Origin: an uncultured Oscillospiraceae bacterium | Lineage (GTDB): Bacteria > Bacillota > Clostridia > Oscillospirales > Oscillospiraceae | DNA length: 64,000 bases | NCBI GenBank assembly: GCA_944387065.1 | Contig: CALXDM010000002.1 | Location: forward strand, 264,163-328,162 | Direction: 5' to 3' | In this document: positions 36,372 through 44,046 of the stretch, in pieces | Numbering within the stretch: the stretch's first letter is position 1 | Layout of the letters: each line of letters starts with the position of its first letter | The notes under the pieces: model-generated | Databases searched by the model: none | What the model saw: only the letters and a program-made list of their open reading frames with translations | What the model was told of the DNA's origin: nothing | Program-made: the position numbers and the translations under genes

Positions 36372-36415
36372 TTAGGTTACACAAGGTCAACGACCGAGTG
36401 TGACCTAATTTTTTT
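36372..36415 (+). terminator. Strong hairpin with T-run at the prophage left edge
   Basis: TTAGGTTACAC (36372-36382) pairs with GTGTGACCTAA (36398-36408, one G-U); inside, GGTC pairs with GACC around AAC. Seven Ts follow (36409-36415). No plus-strand host gene precedes it, so it probably belongs to the prophage end (terminator of its last transcript in the circular form, or an attenuator of the first gene). Confidence 0.8.
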
Positions 36416-36435
36416 GGCCGTTTGGAGGTGAGGAC

Positions 36436-36711
36436 ATGGCCGACTATGCTTTTAGAACCATCGGGGACCGGATGGAAATTCAGAGAATGTGGGAAAACGG
36501 GCTGTCCCCGAAAGAGATCGCCGGAGAAACCGGGAAATCCCTGGACGTAGTTTATACCGAACTTTCCCGGGGACGGGACGGATCCAGACTGCCGGACCAG
36601 CGCCTGCGGTATAGCGCGGAACTGGCCCAGCGGAAGGTGCAGCAGTCCCTGGAGCGGCGGGGCAGAAAAGCCCGTAAGCCCACCGCCAGCGAACAGGCGG
36701 CGAAACAGTAA
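36436..36711 (+). CDS. Small helix-turn-helix protein of the prophage
   Basis: 91 residues. Residues 10-45 (IQRMWENGLSPKEIAGETGK, then SLDVVYTELSRGRDG) resemble the IS30/Tc-type HTH found in small phage regulators; the rest is a basic helical tail rich in Arg, Lys, Gln. Good GGAGGTGAGG site before the ATG. First gene of the prophage, 20 bases after the T-run. It may regulate the early module; not proven. Confidence 0.7.
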   Translation: MADYAFRTIGDRMEIQRMWENGLSPKEIAGETGKSLDVVYTELSRGRDGSRLPDQRLRYSAELAQRKVQQSLERRGRKARKPTASEQAAKQ

Positions 36712-36731
36712 GCCGCCGGAAAGGATACGCC

Positions 36732-37196
36732 ATGAAACGAAAGGAAATTAAGTGGCGGCGGGAAGGGCGCGGCACCATGGCCGGGCGACAGGATGGGATC
36801 ATTTTTCGGATATTCCATCCGTGGGACGCACCGGAGCGGGGCCACACCGTAAGTTGCTACGACACAAGAGGGACCGGGAGAGAGATCAGCACGGCGGGAT
36901 ACCGGGAATTTACCTGGGAGGAGGCCGTGGAGTTCTGCCAGAAGATCGCGGCCGGGGAGATTGACCTGGAGGACCTGCAGGCACAGTTCGACGCGGAGGA
37001 CATGGCCAAGGAGCGGGAGGCCGTGAGAAAAACCACGGAAAAGGCCAAGAGGCTGGCCACCATGCTGGAGGGGTACGGGATGAAGTACACCGACCTGCTG
37101 GAACTGGAGGTCATGCGCCACGCCCTGGGGGAAATGGGACACCAGATCCTTATGGGCCACCAACGGGGGGGGGAGGGCTGGCCGGATGGGACCTGA
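36732..37196 (+). CDS. Hypothetical phage protein
   Basis: 154 residues, not recognised. An N-terminal basic region with alternating beta-like segments, then a charged helical region (about 65-130). GGAAAGG ribosome site. Its 3' end contains a run of nine G (37165-37173), which with the following AGGG forms the ribosome site of the next gene; the two genes overlap by 11 bases. Confidence 0.65.
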   Translation: MKRKEIKWRREGRGTMAGRQDGIIFRIFHPWDAPERGHTVSCYDTRGTGREISTAGYREFTWEEAVEFCQKIAAGEIDLEDLQAQFDAEDMAKEREAVRKTTEKAKRLATMLEGYGMKYTDLLELEVMRHALGEMGHQILMGHQRGGEGWPDGT

Positions 37197-37620
37197 CGAA
37201 AAGGACACAGGGGTAATTGTGATCTATGAGGAGCCGGACGGGCCGCTGCTGGGGACCGTGGACGGAGAGATCCCGGAAATTGACCTGGAGGAGGAGCGAC
37301 CGGGCGTTTACCTGGAAGGGGAAGTCATAGAGGAAATTAGAAACCGCGTCGAGAAAATGATCGTGCAAGAGGCGGAGGCCATTAAATCCGTGTGGCAGGA
37401 ACTTTACGGGAATATCTGCGCGGCGTCGGGCGTGTTCGCCAAGTGGATCACGGCCGTGGCGGCACAGATTGAGGAAAAGCACGAACTGGAAACCGCCCTG
37501 CGCTGGGCGTCGTGCTATTACCGGCCAGCGTTCAACCGATACCGACACACCAAGAAAAAGAGGACCCGCAAGAAGTACGAAAAGAAGATCCTGGCCTGGT
37601 ATCGGGAGGAGGTCCTGTAA
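37186..37620 (+). CDS. Hypothetical phage protein
   Basis: 144 residues, not recognised. Acidic N-terminus (about 1-50), then helical segments and a Lys/Arg-rich C-terminus (KKKRTRKKYEKK). The ribosome site is the G-run GGGAGGG, eight bases before the ATG. The stop TAA directly abuts the next ATG. Confidence 0.65.
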   Translation: MGPDEKDTGVIVIYEEPDGPLLGTVDGEIPEIDLEEERPGVYLEGEVIEEIRNRVEKMIVQEAEAIKSVWQELYGNICAASGVFAKWITAVAAQIEEKHELETALRWASCYYRPAFNRYRHTKKKRTRKKYEKKILAWYREEVL

Positions 37621-37986
37621 ATGTTGCGGTTGACGGCAAGCAAAACCAAGTTATACACACTTGTTCAGAAATATGTGGACAACCTCCCGCCCATGCGGAG
37701 CGGGACACAGTTCACCAAGTACCCGCGCACCCCGGACTATGCCCTGGACTGGATCACCCCGAAATGGGACAAGGCCCACGCCTTTTTCTCCACCTGCATG
37801 GGGCGCCCTCTCCTCTCCATCGAAATCAAGGACGGGGAAACCGGGAAAACGGTGAGCCGGGAGGTCTACAACCTGGACCTGCAGGATCTCCGAGATCGCG
37901 GAATGGTAGAGGAATTTGTGACGGCTGCGGAGCGCCGGCGGATAGAAAGGGGTGCCGAAAATGGCGGACTTTCTCCCGCTACCTGA
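37621..37986 (+). CDS. Hypothetical phage protein
   Basis: 121 residues, not recognised. Contains a Trp-rich middle (YALDWITPKWDKAHAFF). Starts immediately after the previous stop with GGGAGGAGG upstream. It overlaps the MT-A70 methyltransferase gene by 26 bases, so the set is translated together. Confidence 0.6.
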   Translation: MLRLTASKTKLYTLVQKYVDNLPPMRSGTQFTKYPRTPDYALDWITPKWDKAHAFFSTCMGRPLLSIEIKDGETGKTVSREVYNLDLQDLRDRGMVEEFVTAAERRRIERGAENGGLSPAT

Positions 37987-38536
37987 TAAGGAATACCAGG
38001 TGATTTATGCGGACCCCCCGTGGGAGTACCGGCAGCACGGGACCACGGCCAAGAGCCGAGGGAACGCCGCCAAGCACTACCAGACCATGACCACCGAGGA
38101 TATATGCAAATTGCCAGTGCGGAAAATCTGCGGGGGGGGGGCAGTCTGTTTCATGTGGGCAACTTTCCCAAACATCGCGGAGGCGATCAAGGTCCTGGAG
38201 GCGTGGGGGTTCGTCTACAAAACCGCTGCTTTCGTGTGGATCAAAAAGAACCGGAAGAACGGCGGAAACTTTTGGGGCATGGGCGCCTACACAAGGGCAA
38301 ACGCGGAGGTTTGCCTGCTGGGGGTGTCCCAGGGGTTCAAGGCCCGGGAGCGGGTCCGCAGTCACCGGGTCCACCAGGTGATCGAGGCCCCTTTTGAGGG
38401 GCACAGCAAGAAACCAGACGAAACGCGCCGGCGGATCGTGGAACTGCTGGGGGACGTTCCCCGGCTGGAACTGTTCGCCCGGGACCGCGCCCCAGGGTGG
38501 GACGCATGGGGGAACGAGGTTCCGCCGGCGGAATAG
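37961..38536 (+). CDS. MT-A70 family DNA adenine methyltransferase
   Basis: 191 residues. The catalytic motif DPPW (YADPPWEYR, near residue 21) marks the MT-A70 class, which in phages methylates N6 of adenine in DNA. Further support: FMWATFPN, FVYKTAAFVWIK and the C-terminal EAPFEGHSKKPDE typical of phage members. ATG 37961 has AAAGG eight bases upstream; GTG at 37952 is in frame but too close to it. No restriction partner nearby, so an orphan enzyme, probably for protection from host restriction or for gene control. It contains a run of ten G (38132-38141), coding Gly-Gly-Gly, where slippage would shut the gene off. Confidence 0.9.
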   Translation: MADFLPLPDKEYQVIYADPPWEYRQHGTTAKSRGNAAKHYQTMTTEDICKLPVRKICGGGAVCFMWATFPNIAEAIKVLEAWGFVYKTAAFVWIKKNRKNGGNFWGMGAYTRANAEVCLLGVSQGFKARERVRSHRVHQVIEAPFEGHSKKPDETRRRIVELLGDVPRLELFARDRAPGWDAWGNEVPPAE

Positions 38537-38545
38537 GAGGAACCA

Positions 38546-38761
38546 ATGAACGAACGGAGGCGGCGCCCGGCCCGGCTGGAAATCGGCCAGGAAGTGGTGC
38601 GGACGCCGGAAACCATCTTCGAGGAGGCGCACGGAAAGGCAATCCGGCGGCCCATGCGGGGCCGTGTGGACTATATCCACCCCATGGGGCGGTTCCATAT
38701 CGTGGCTTTCGAGGTGCGCGGGAAAACCATCAAAGAAACCTTTCAAGGTGTGGAGGTATAG
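38546..38761 (+). CDS. Small hypothetical phage protein
   Basis: 71 residues, basic, MNERRRRPARLEIGQEVV...; predicted small beta-barrel-like (VDYIHPMGRFHIVAFEV). AGGAGG before the ATG. Its position between methyltransferase and HD genes is its only context. Confidence 0.65.
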   Translation: MNERRRRPARLEIGQEVVRTPETIFEEAHGKAIRRPMRGRVDYIHPMGRFHIVAFEVRGKTIKETFQGVEV

Positions 38762-38764
38762 ACC

Positions 38765-39379
38765 ATGGACAGAAAAGCGGAGTTTTTGAAGATCTGGACC
38801 GAGCGGGTACAGCGGGACTATGCGGACGCCCTCCTGGCGTGGCTGGAGCGGGAAACGGACTTTTTCGAGGCCCCCGCCTCCACCAGGCACCACGGAGCGC
38901 ACCCTGGCGGCCTGCTGGAACATTCCCTGAACGTGTACCACCGCCTGCGGGCCATCGTGTGCGTGGAAACCTACGGGGACACCACCTCCTCCGATCTGCT
39001 GGCGGTGGACGTGGAGGAAACGGTGGCGATCCTGGGCCTGCTGCATGACGTGTGCAAGGTGAACTGCTACCACACCGAAAACCGCCGGCGGAAGAACCCG
39101 GACACCGGGTTTTGGGAGGACTACCGGGCGTATGCGTTCCGGGATCCCCTTCCCCTGGGGCACGGTGAGAAAAGCCTGTACCTGATCCAGCGGCACATGG
39201 ACCTGGAGCCGGAGGAGGCCCTGGCCATCCGGTGGCACATGGGGGCCTATGACAACGCGGTGAAAGGTGACGGCCGCGCCCTTTCGGCGGCCATGGAGGC
39301 CACCCCGTGGGTGTGGCGCCTCCACCAGGCGGATATGTGCGCGGCCTGGGTGGATGAACGGGAGGCGGCGGAGGAATGA
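38765..39379 (+). CDS. HD-domain hydrolase of the prophage
   Basis: 204 residues with an HD metal site: His in HHGAHPGGLLEHSLNVYHRL and the His-Asp pair in LGLLHDVCKVNCYH, later HGEKS and the final Asp in HQADMCAAW. HD proteins are phosphohydrolases of nucleotides or cyclic nucleotides; in a phage this may adjust nucleotide pools or destroy a host signal. Substrate not determined. Its stop overlaps the next ATG (ATGA). Confidence 0.82.
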   Translation: MDRKAEFLKIWTERVQRDYADALLAWLERETDFFEAPASTRHHGAHPGGLLEHSLNVYHRLRAIVCVETYGDTTSSDLLAVDVEETVAILGLLHDVCKVNCYHTENRRRKNPDTGFWEDYRAYAFRDPLPLGHGEKSLYLIQRHMDLEPEEALAIRWHMGAYDNAVKGDGRALSAAMEATPWVWRLHQADMCAAWVDEREAAEE

Positions 39380-39555
39380 AAAAGAACCTTTGCAAGCCGT
39401 GCGCGGTGGCGACCGCCGCCCGGCGGGATCGGGAGGTCAAGCAGTTGCCGGGCCGGTCCGAGAAGATCACCTGCGACAAGTGCGGCCGCCGGCGGTTCGG
39501 CCTGCCCTACGAGGTCAAGCGGAAGTTTTTCACGGGAGGAGGCGCCAAGAAGTGA
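39376..39555 (+). CDS. Small zinc-ribbon-like protein (59 aa)
   Basis: 59 residues starting MKKNLCKPCAV. CxxC pairs at both CKPC and CDKC make a probable zinc ribbon. Translationally linked on both sides: ATGA overlap with the HD gene and GTGA overlap with the transglycosylase. Role unknown. Confidence 0.7.
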   Translation: MKKNLCKPCAVATAARRDREVKQLPGRSEKITCDKCGRRRFGLPYEVKRKFFTGGGAKK

Positions 39556-40433
39556 GCCAGAGGAAAGCGAAAGAGTACCGCCGAGCCATGGACCAGTACA
39601 AGGGCGTGGTGGAGGACGTGGACGACCTGAAACGCCGGATCGGAGCCATGGAGGCCAGACACCGCCGGGAGGATCAACTGGCCGCATACAAGCGACGCAA
39701 GGCGCGGCGGGAGTATGAGGAGATCTGGGCCAACTTGCAGGCGGAGCGGGAGGAACGAGAGGAGCGCCGACGGCGGAATGAGCGCCGCCGGCGGGAGTTG
39801 GCCAGGCGCCGGATCACCGTGGCCTGCGCGGCTGTCCTGCTGCTTGCCATCGTGTGGGCAATCGCCACGGCCTGCACGGCGCAAGAGAATGAGCCGGAAA
39901 AAGAGGCCACGGCCGTGGATCCCGTCGTGTTCGTGACGCCGACCATCGGAGAGGATCCCATGGAGGCGGAAAAGATCGAGGAGGCCCTGCTGGCCCAGGG
40001 ATACCTTTCAGACGACGTTCCCCTTTCCTACGACCTGCAGGACATTATGAGAACAGCCTGCGAGGAATACGGGTGCCCCTATCCCCTGGCGCTGGCCGTG
40101 GCGGAGGTAGAAAGCCATTTTGACATGGACGCCGTGGGTTCCGCCGGAGAGGTTGGGATCATGCAGTTAAATCCAGGACCGGAGAATACATACTGGATCA
40201 ACCTGGAGGCGGAAACGAACCAGGACCCGACGACACCGGCCGGGAATATCGTCTGCGGCGTGTACCTCCTGGGCGCCCACCTGGTCAATTATGGCGACAC
40301 GGAAAAGGCCGTCATGGCCTACAACATGGGGAACGCCGGAGCGGAACGGGCGTGGGAGAATGGCGTAACATCCACCGAACACAGCGAGAAGGTCATGGAG
40401 GCCATGGCCCGCTGGGAGGCGGTGGTGGGTTGA
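39552..40433 (+). CDS. Membrane-anchored lytic transglycosylase (SLT domain)
   Basis: 293 residues from a GTG that overlaps the previous stop. Residues 1-95 are highly charged and helical (cytoplasmic coiled coil), one membrane helix follows (about 97-115), and residues 150-293 form a soluble lytic transglycosylase domain with catalytic Glu in AVAEVESHFD, then GEVGIMQLNP and AYNMGNAGAERA. It cuts peptidoglycan glycan strands outside the membrane. Placement in the DNA-metabolism module, not with lysis or tail genes, is unusual; it may be a cell-surface function of the lysogen or an injection aid. Confidence 0.85.
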   Translation: MSQRKAKEYRRAMDQYKGVVEDVDDLKRRIGAMEARHRREDQLAAYKRRKARREYEEIWANLQAEREEREERRRRNERRRRELARRRITVACAAVLLLAIVWAIATACTAQENEPEKEATAVDPVVFVTPTIGEDPMEAEKIEEALLAQGYLSDDVPLSYDLQDIMRTACEEYGCPYPLALAVAEVESHFDMDAVGSAGEVGIMQLNPGPENTYWINLEAETNQDPTTPAGNIVCGVYLLGAHLVNYGDTEKAVMAYNMGNAGAERAWENGVTSTEHSEKVMEAMARWEAVVG

Positions 40434-40699
40434 GGCCGTTTAACTTCACCGACGGACCGAACCAGGCAAGACGCAGCGCAGAGGAGCGGGCGCGGTTCCA
40501 TCGGTGGAACGTCCCGGGGAAATCAAGGGTCACGCACCCGGACCACGGATCCGTCGTAGTGCCGCACATATCAAACCTGGCGGCGATTATGAACGCGGCG
40601 GAGGTGTGGGGGTGCGACTGGGTGAAGATCCTGGACGCAGAGGTGTGGGCCGTGGATCCTTCGGAGCCGGTGGCGGAAATGCCCGCACGTTATAGATAA
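40430..40699 (+). CDS. Hypothetical phage protein with TTG start
   Basis: 89 residues read from TTG 40430, which overlaps the transglycosylase stop (TTGA), with GGGAGGCGG upstream. Ends DPSEPVAEMPARYR. Not recognised. Longer in-frame readings would lie inside the transglycosylase gene. Confidence 0.55.
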   Translation: MRPFNFTDGPNQARRSAEERARFHRWNVPGKSRVTHPDHGSVVVPHISNLAAIMNAAEVWGCDWVKILDAEVWAVDPSEPVAEMPARYR

Positions 40700-40709
40700 G
40701 GAGGACGAA

Positions 40710-41288
40710 ATGGCGATCATTCAGGAAAAAGGACTGGTGCGGGCCATCAAGGACGCATACAGGCACGGCGGATACAACGTCCTGAACCTGGACGGGGACG
40801 TGGTGATTTACGCAGAGGGGTGGTGCGTCCGGTGCCCGTGGAACAAACTTCCGCGCAAGGCGCTGGCCACCATCGTGGAACACCTGGGCATGATCCCGGA
40901 GAACGGCGAGGCCGTAAACATCGAGAAAGACGGACAGCCCCAGGCCATCATGGCCGGGGTGGCCACCGAGGAGGTGGCCGGGTGGACATTTTCGCCGGCG
41001 GCCGTCGGGGCGTCCTATGTGCCCGTCACCTTCCGGGGCTGCCAGTTGTTCCAGGAGGTGAACGGCAGGCAGGCGTATGGAGTGGATCCCACGGCCCCGG
41101 CAATCGTGGAGCGGACCACGGCGGAAATGGGAACGGCGGGAGTTTCGGAGGGCCGGACGCTGGGGTGGAGCCACGACGGGGAAACCGTCATGCTGTCCGC
41201 GATCAGGAAAACCACCTGGGCGTGGGACTGGGAAAAAACCGTGTGGGAGGCCCTGGAGAGCGTGGACCTGCACAAGAGGGAGGGCTGA
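40710..41288 (+). CDS. Hypothetical phage protein
   Basis: 192 residues, not recognised. Alpha/beta composition, with NLDGDVVIYAEGWCVRCPWNK near residue 27-47 holding two close cysteines. Good AAGGAGG site. No membrane segment or signal peptide. Confidence 0.65.
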   Translation: MAIIQEKGLVRAIKDAYRHGGYNVLNLDGDVVIYAEGWCVRCPWNKLPRKALATIVEHLGMIPENGEAVNIEKDGQPQAIMAGVATEEVAGWTFSPAAVGASYVPVTFRGCQLFQEVNGRQAYGVDPTAPAIVERTTAEMGTAGVSEGRTLGWSHDGETVMLSAIRKTTWAWDWEKTVWEALESVDLHKREG

Positions 41289-41292
41289 CGCC

Positions 41293-41685
41293 ATGACGGA
41301 GTTTGAAAGGATCACGGTATCGCCTGCCGTCCTGGGTTCGTTCCTCTCCTTCCTCCCCTGCCTGGGCGGCCCGTGGGACGACGCTTTCCACCGGGAGTTC
41401 TGCAGCAAGTGTACGGCGGAGAATTGCGACGACTGCCAGCATGAGGCGGAGAGAAACAACCCGGCCTGGTGGCTGGAGTTGATCCACACGGGCACCGGGC
41501 CGGTGAGGACCGAAAGCCGGAACCCGTACCGGAAACAGGCGGCGGACCTCCGACTGGAGGCCATGCACCAGCGGGACCGTTTCGGCCGCGATATGCTGGC
41601 CAAGGAACTGGAGAGCGCGGCGGCCTCCATTGAGGACCTGGAGGAGAAACTGGAGGCACAGACAGATGGAAAACCGGGCCTTTAA
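41293..41685 (+). CDS. Hypothetical phage protein with Cys cluster
   Basis: 130 residues. A Trp/Cys-rich part (FCSKCTAENCDDCQHE) may bind zinc; the C-terminal third is a coiled helix. Starts four bases after the previous stop; its 3' end overlaps the next methyltransferase gene by 20 bases. Confidence 0.6.
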   Translation: MTEFERITVSPAVLGSFLSFLPCLGGPWDDAFHREFCSKCTAENCDDCQHEAERNNPAWWLELIHTGTGPVRTESRNPYRKQAADLRLEAMHQRDRFGRDMLAKELESAAASIEDLEEKLEAQTDGKPGL

Positions 41686-42355
41686 CATGGACTGCATGGA
41701 GGCCATGCGGTCCATGCCGGATCAGTGTTTCGACCTGGCTGTGGTTGACCCACCCTATGGAATTAAGATCAGCAACAACATGGGGAGGAGAAAGGGAGAA
41801 AAGAGGAGCGAATACAAAAAAATGACCTGGGACGACGCCCCACCACCGAAAGAGTATTTCACGGAACTGGCGCGGGTGTCGAAAAACCAGATCATTTTCG
41901 GGGCAAATCACTTTGTGAGCATGATCCAGGCGGCGGATAGTTCGTGCTGGATCTGCTGGGACAAGGGTTTTTCCAGTGAAGTGTCCTTCGCATCCTTTGA
42001 ACTGGCATGGACCAGTTTTGAAACGCCATGCAAGCGCGTGGCGTTATCCTCCGCCCAGGCAGGAAGGATACACCCAACCCAAAAACCAGTGGCCCTGTAT
42101 GCCTGGATTTTTCAACACTATGCAAAACCAGGGGACCGGATACTGGATACCCACCTGGGGAGCGGGTCAAGCCGGATCGCCGCGTGGGACGCCGGACTGG
42201 ATTTTATCGGATACGAGATTGACCCGGAGTATTTCGAGGAACAGGAAAAGCGGTTCCAGCAGCACACCGCGCAACTGTCCCTGTTCGGCGGGGGGGGGGT
42301 CCTGATAACAATACTGATATTTTCGGCCGCGACGCCCAAAGGGCGCGTGAAATAA
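41666..42355 (+). CDS. DNA methyltransferase, N6-adenine/N4-cytosine type
   Basis: 229 residues. Catalytic DPPY (VVDPPYGIK) comes before the SAM-binding motif DTHLGSGSS, so a beta-class amino-methyltransferase; no target-recognition insert beyond the core. Orphan, with no endonuclease. Family members usually end near QLSLF; here that point is followed by ten G (42290-42299) and a hydrophobic tail VLITILIFSAATPKGRVK. One G fewer would end the protein three codons after the tract, so the tail may be an indel product or a switchable end. Confidence 0.88.
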   Translation: MENRAFNMDCMEAMRSMPDQCFDLAVVDPPYGIKISNNMGRRKGEKRSEYKKMTWDDAPPPKEYFTELARVSKNQIIFGANHFVSMIQAADSSCWICWDKGFSSEVSFASFELAWTSFETPCKRVALSSAQAGRIHPTQKPVALYAWIFQHYAKPGDRILDTHLGSGSSRIAAWDAGLDFIGYEIDPEYFEEQEKRFQQHTAQLSLFGGGGVLITILIFSAATPKGRVK

Positions 42356-42370
42356 AAGGAGGAAACCACC

Positions 42371-43036
42371 ATGAAGATCAGACACACCATCGAAAATGAA
42401 AGCACCTGGGAGAAGTTGAAAGCGGCCGTTGTGGCCGGGACGGCGGGGGCGCTGATCCAGCCGTTTAACGAAATCGACTTGACCCTGGGGAACGGCGAGG
42501 CCGTCACCGTCGTGGCGGCCGCGCACCTCCCTGCGGCGGAGGACAAGCCCGCCGCCCTGCGCTTTGTGTTCAAGGACTGCCTGGCGGAGCCGCACCAGAT
42601 GAACAAGACCTGGACGAACCGGGGAGGGTATCGGGCCAGCGAGGGACGCCGCCACCTGCTGGAGGACGTTCTGCCCCTCCTCCCTGCCGACCTCCGGGCC
42701 GTGATCAGGCCCAGGAAGATCACCGAGATCACGGAGGGGAAAACCCTGGTTTATGAGGATCCCCTGTGGCTGCCCTCCGAAACGGACGTTTTCGGCCGGG
42801 GCCATGAGAGCCTGCAGAACGGCGTGGCGGATGGGCCGGACGACTTCCAACTGCCCATTTTTCTGACGGAGCGGGACCGCGTAAAGCAGCGGGAGGGGTA
42901 CGGCACCACGCCCTGGTCCCTCCGGTCCGTCAGTGCGACGAACACGACCATTTTCTGCCGTGTCAGCGCCAGCGGTAGCGCCAGCGGCAACGGCGCGAAC
43001 GATTCCTGGGCCGTGGCCCCCGGCTTTGACATCTAA
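42371..43036 (+). CDS. DUF6273-like protein with C-type-lectin-fold-like C-terminus
   Basis: 221 residues, strong AAAGGAGG site. The C-terminal half (about 130-221) has the pattern LWLPSETDVFG ... TPWSLRSVSATNTTIF ... SWAVAPGFDI, which matches the DUF6273 domain of surface-exposed gut bacterial and phage proteins and recalls the C-type-lectin-like fold used in phage receptor binding and in targets of diversity-generating retroelements. No signal peptide. Function unknown. It ends the first gene block: a long hairpin and 250 bases without genes follow. Confidence 0.7.
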   Translation: MKIRHTIENESTWEKLKAAVVAGTAGALIQPFNEIDLTLGNGEAVTVVAAAHLPAAEDKPAALRFVFKDCLAEPHQMNKTWTNRGGYRASEGRRHLLEDVLPLLPADLRAVIRPRKITEITEGKTLVYEDPLWLPSETDVFGRGHESLQNGVADGPDDFQLPIFLTERDRVKQREGYGTTPWSLRSVSATNTTIFCRVSASGSASGNGANDSWAVAPGFDI

Positions 43037-43097
43037 TCCGAAAATCCATAATAATCCAGCCGCGCAAGCGGCGGAGAGAACGACAACCAAAAAGAAA

Positions 43098-43136
43098 GCC
43101 ACCTGCGCCTGGTGCTGACAACACGGCGCAGGTGGC
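43098..43136 (-). terminator. Hairpin between DUF6273 and Rep genes
   Basis: GCCACCTGCGCC (43098-43109) pairs perfectly with GGCGCAGGTGGC (43125-43136). The A-rich run before it (43089-43097) gives a U-tract only on the minus strand; on the plus strand AATATA follows. It may stop antisense transcripts or act as a weak plus-strand terminator. A second looser dyad (AACCGTCCGG with CCGGGCGGTT) lies just to the right. Confidence 0.6.
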
Positions 43137-43285
43137 AATATAAGCGACGGAAAAACCGTCCGGGATACCTATATTATATCAGTTCTCCGGGCGGTTCGCA
43201 ACGGGAAAAATCAGCGGGGCCATGGCCCCGTAAGCGCCGGTAAGAGGCATTAGTAAAGTGACCAGCACCCGAAAAGGAGGGCACC

Positions 43286-44035
43286 ATGCCATACGTACAC
43301 AGGATGGTGCAGGCTGGCCGGACCGTCGAACACAGGAAAATGCAATCCTTCCGGGTTCACACCAAGGGGGTCCAACGCGGACCCAACAAAGGGACGACCA
43401 CGGAAAAACAAGCCCGGATCAACGAGCGGGTGGCAGAGGAACACCTGCGCTGGGATCTGAACGCCAACTTTGACCACCGGGATCTCCACGCCGTCCTGCA
43501 CTACTACGCCAAGGACACGACCTTTGAGGAGATCCTGGAGGACAAGGCCACATTCCTGGCCAACCTGCGGAAAGCCTGCAGGAAAAAGGGGATCAAGTAC
43601 AAGGCCGTGGTGGTGATAGAAACCAAGCGCATGACGAACCCTCACATTCACGTGATCATAAGCCGGATGGACCCGGAGATCATCGGGGACGCCTGGGAGG
43701 AAGTCCCCAGGGGCGGCGGGGGTATCAGTTTCAAGCCACTGGACCGCCGGGGGAACCACGCCAAACTGGCGGCCTACCTGATGAAGGAAAGCCGGTCCAC
43801 CATGGAGAAGTACCGGGAGATCGGGAAACGGGGAAAGCGGTACAGCAAGACACAAAACATGGACAAGCCGGTGATCACCTACAAGGTGGTTTCCTCCTCC
43901 TCCTGGAGGAAGGAGCCGAAAGCGCGAAAGGGCGCGGTGCTGTATAAGTTCGACGACGGGGCGACCTGCAGGGCCGGGTGGCACGAAATGACGGGCTACC
44001 CATACCAGGAATATTTCGAGGTTTTCAACGAATAG
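43286..44035 (+). CDS. HUH-type rolling-circle replication protein
   Basis: 249 residues. Contains the HUH metal motif in MTNPHIHVIIS (near 115) and a downstream Tyr motif AKLAAYLMKES (near 166) characteristic of single-Tyr Rep/relaxase endonucleases (ORF2/G2P-like). Such proteins nick one DNA strand and stay bound to the 5' end to start rolling-circle replication. AAGGAGG site before the ATG. Unusual in a double-stranded DNA tailed phage; it may drive the phage's own replication or be a captured element. Confidence 0.8.
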   Translation: MPYVHRMVQAGRTVEHRKMQSFRVHTKGVQRGPNKGTTTEKQARINERVAEEHLRWDLNANFDHRDLHAVLHYYAKDTTFEEILEDKATFLANLRKACRKKGIKYKAVVVIETKRMTNPHIHVIISRMDPEIIGDAWEEVPRGGGGISFKPLDRRGNHAKLAAYLMKESRSTMEKYREIGKRGKRYSKTQNMDKPVITYKVVSSSSWRKEPKARKGAVLYKFDDGATCRAGWHEMTGYPYQEYFEVFNE

Positions 44036-44046
44036 GAGGCAAGCCG

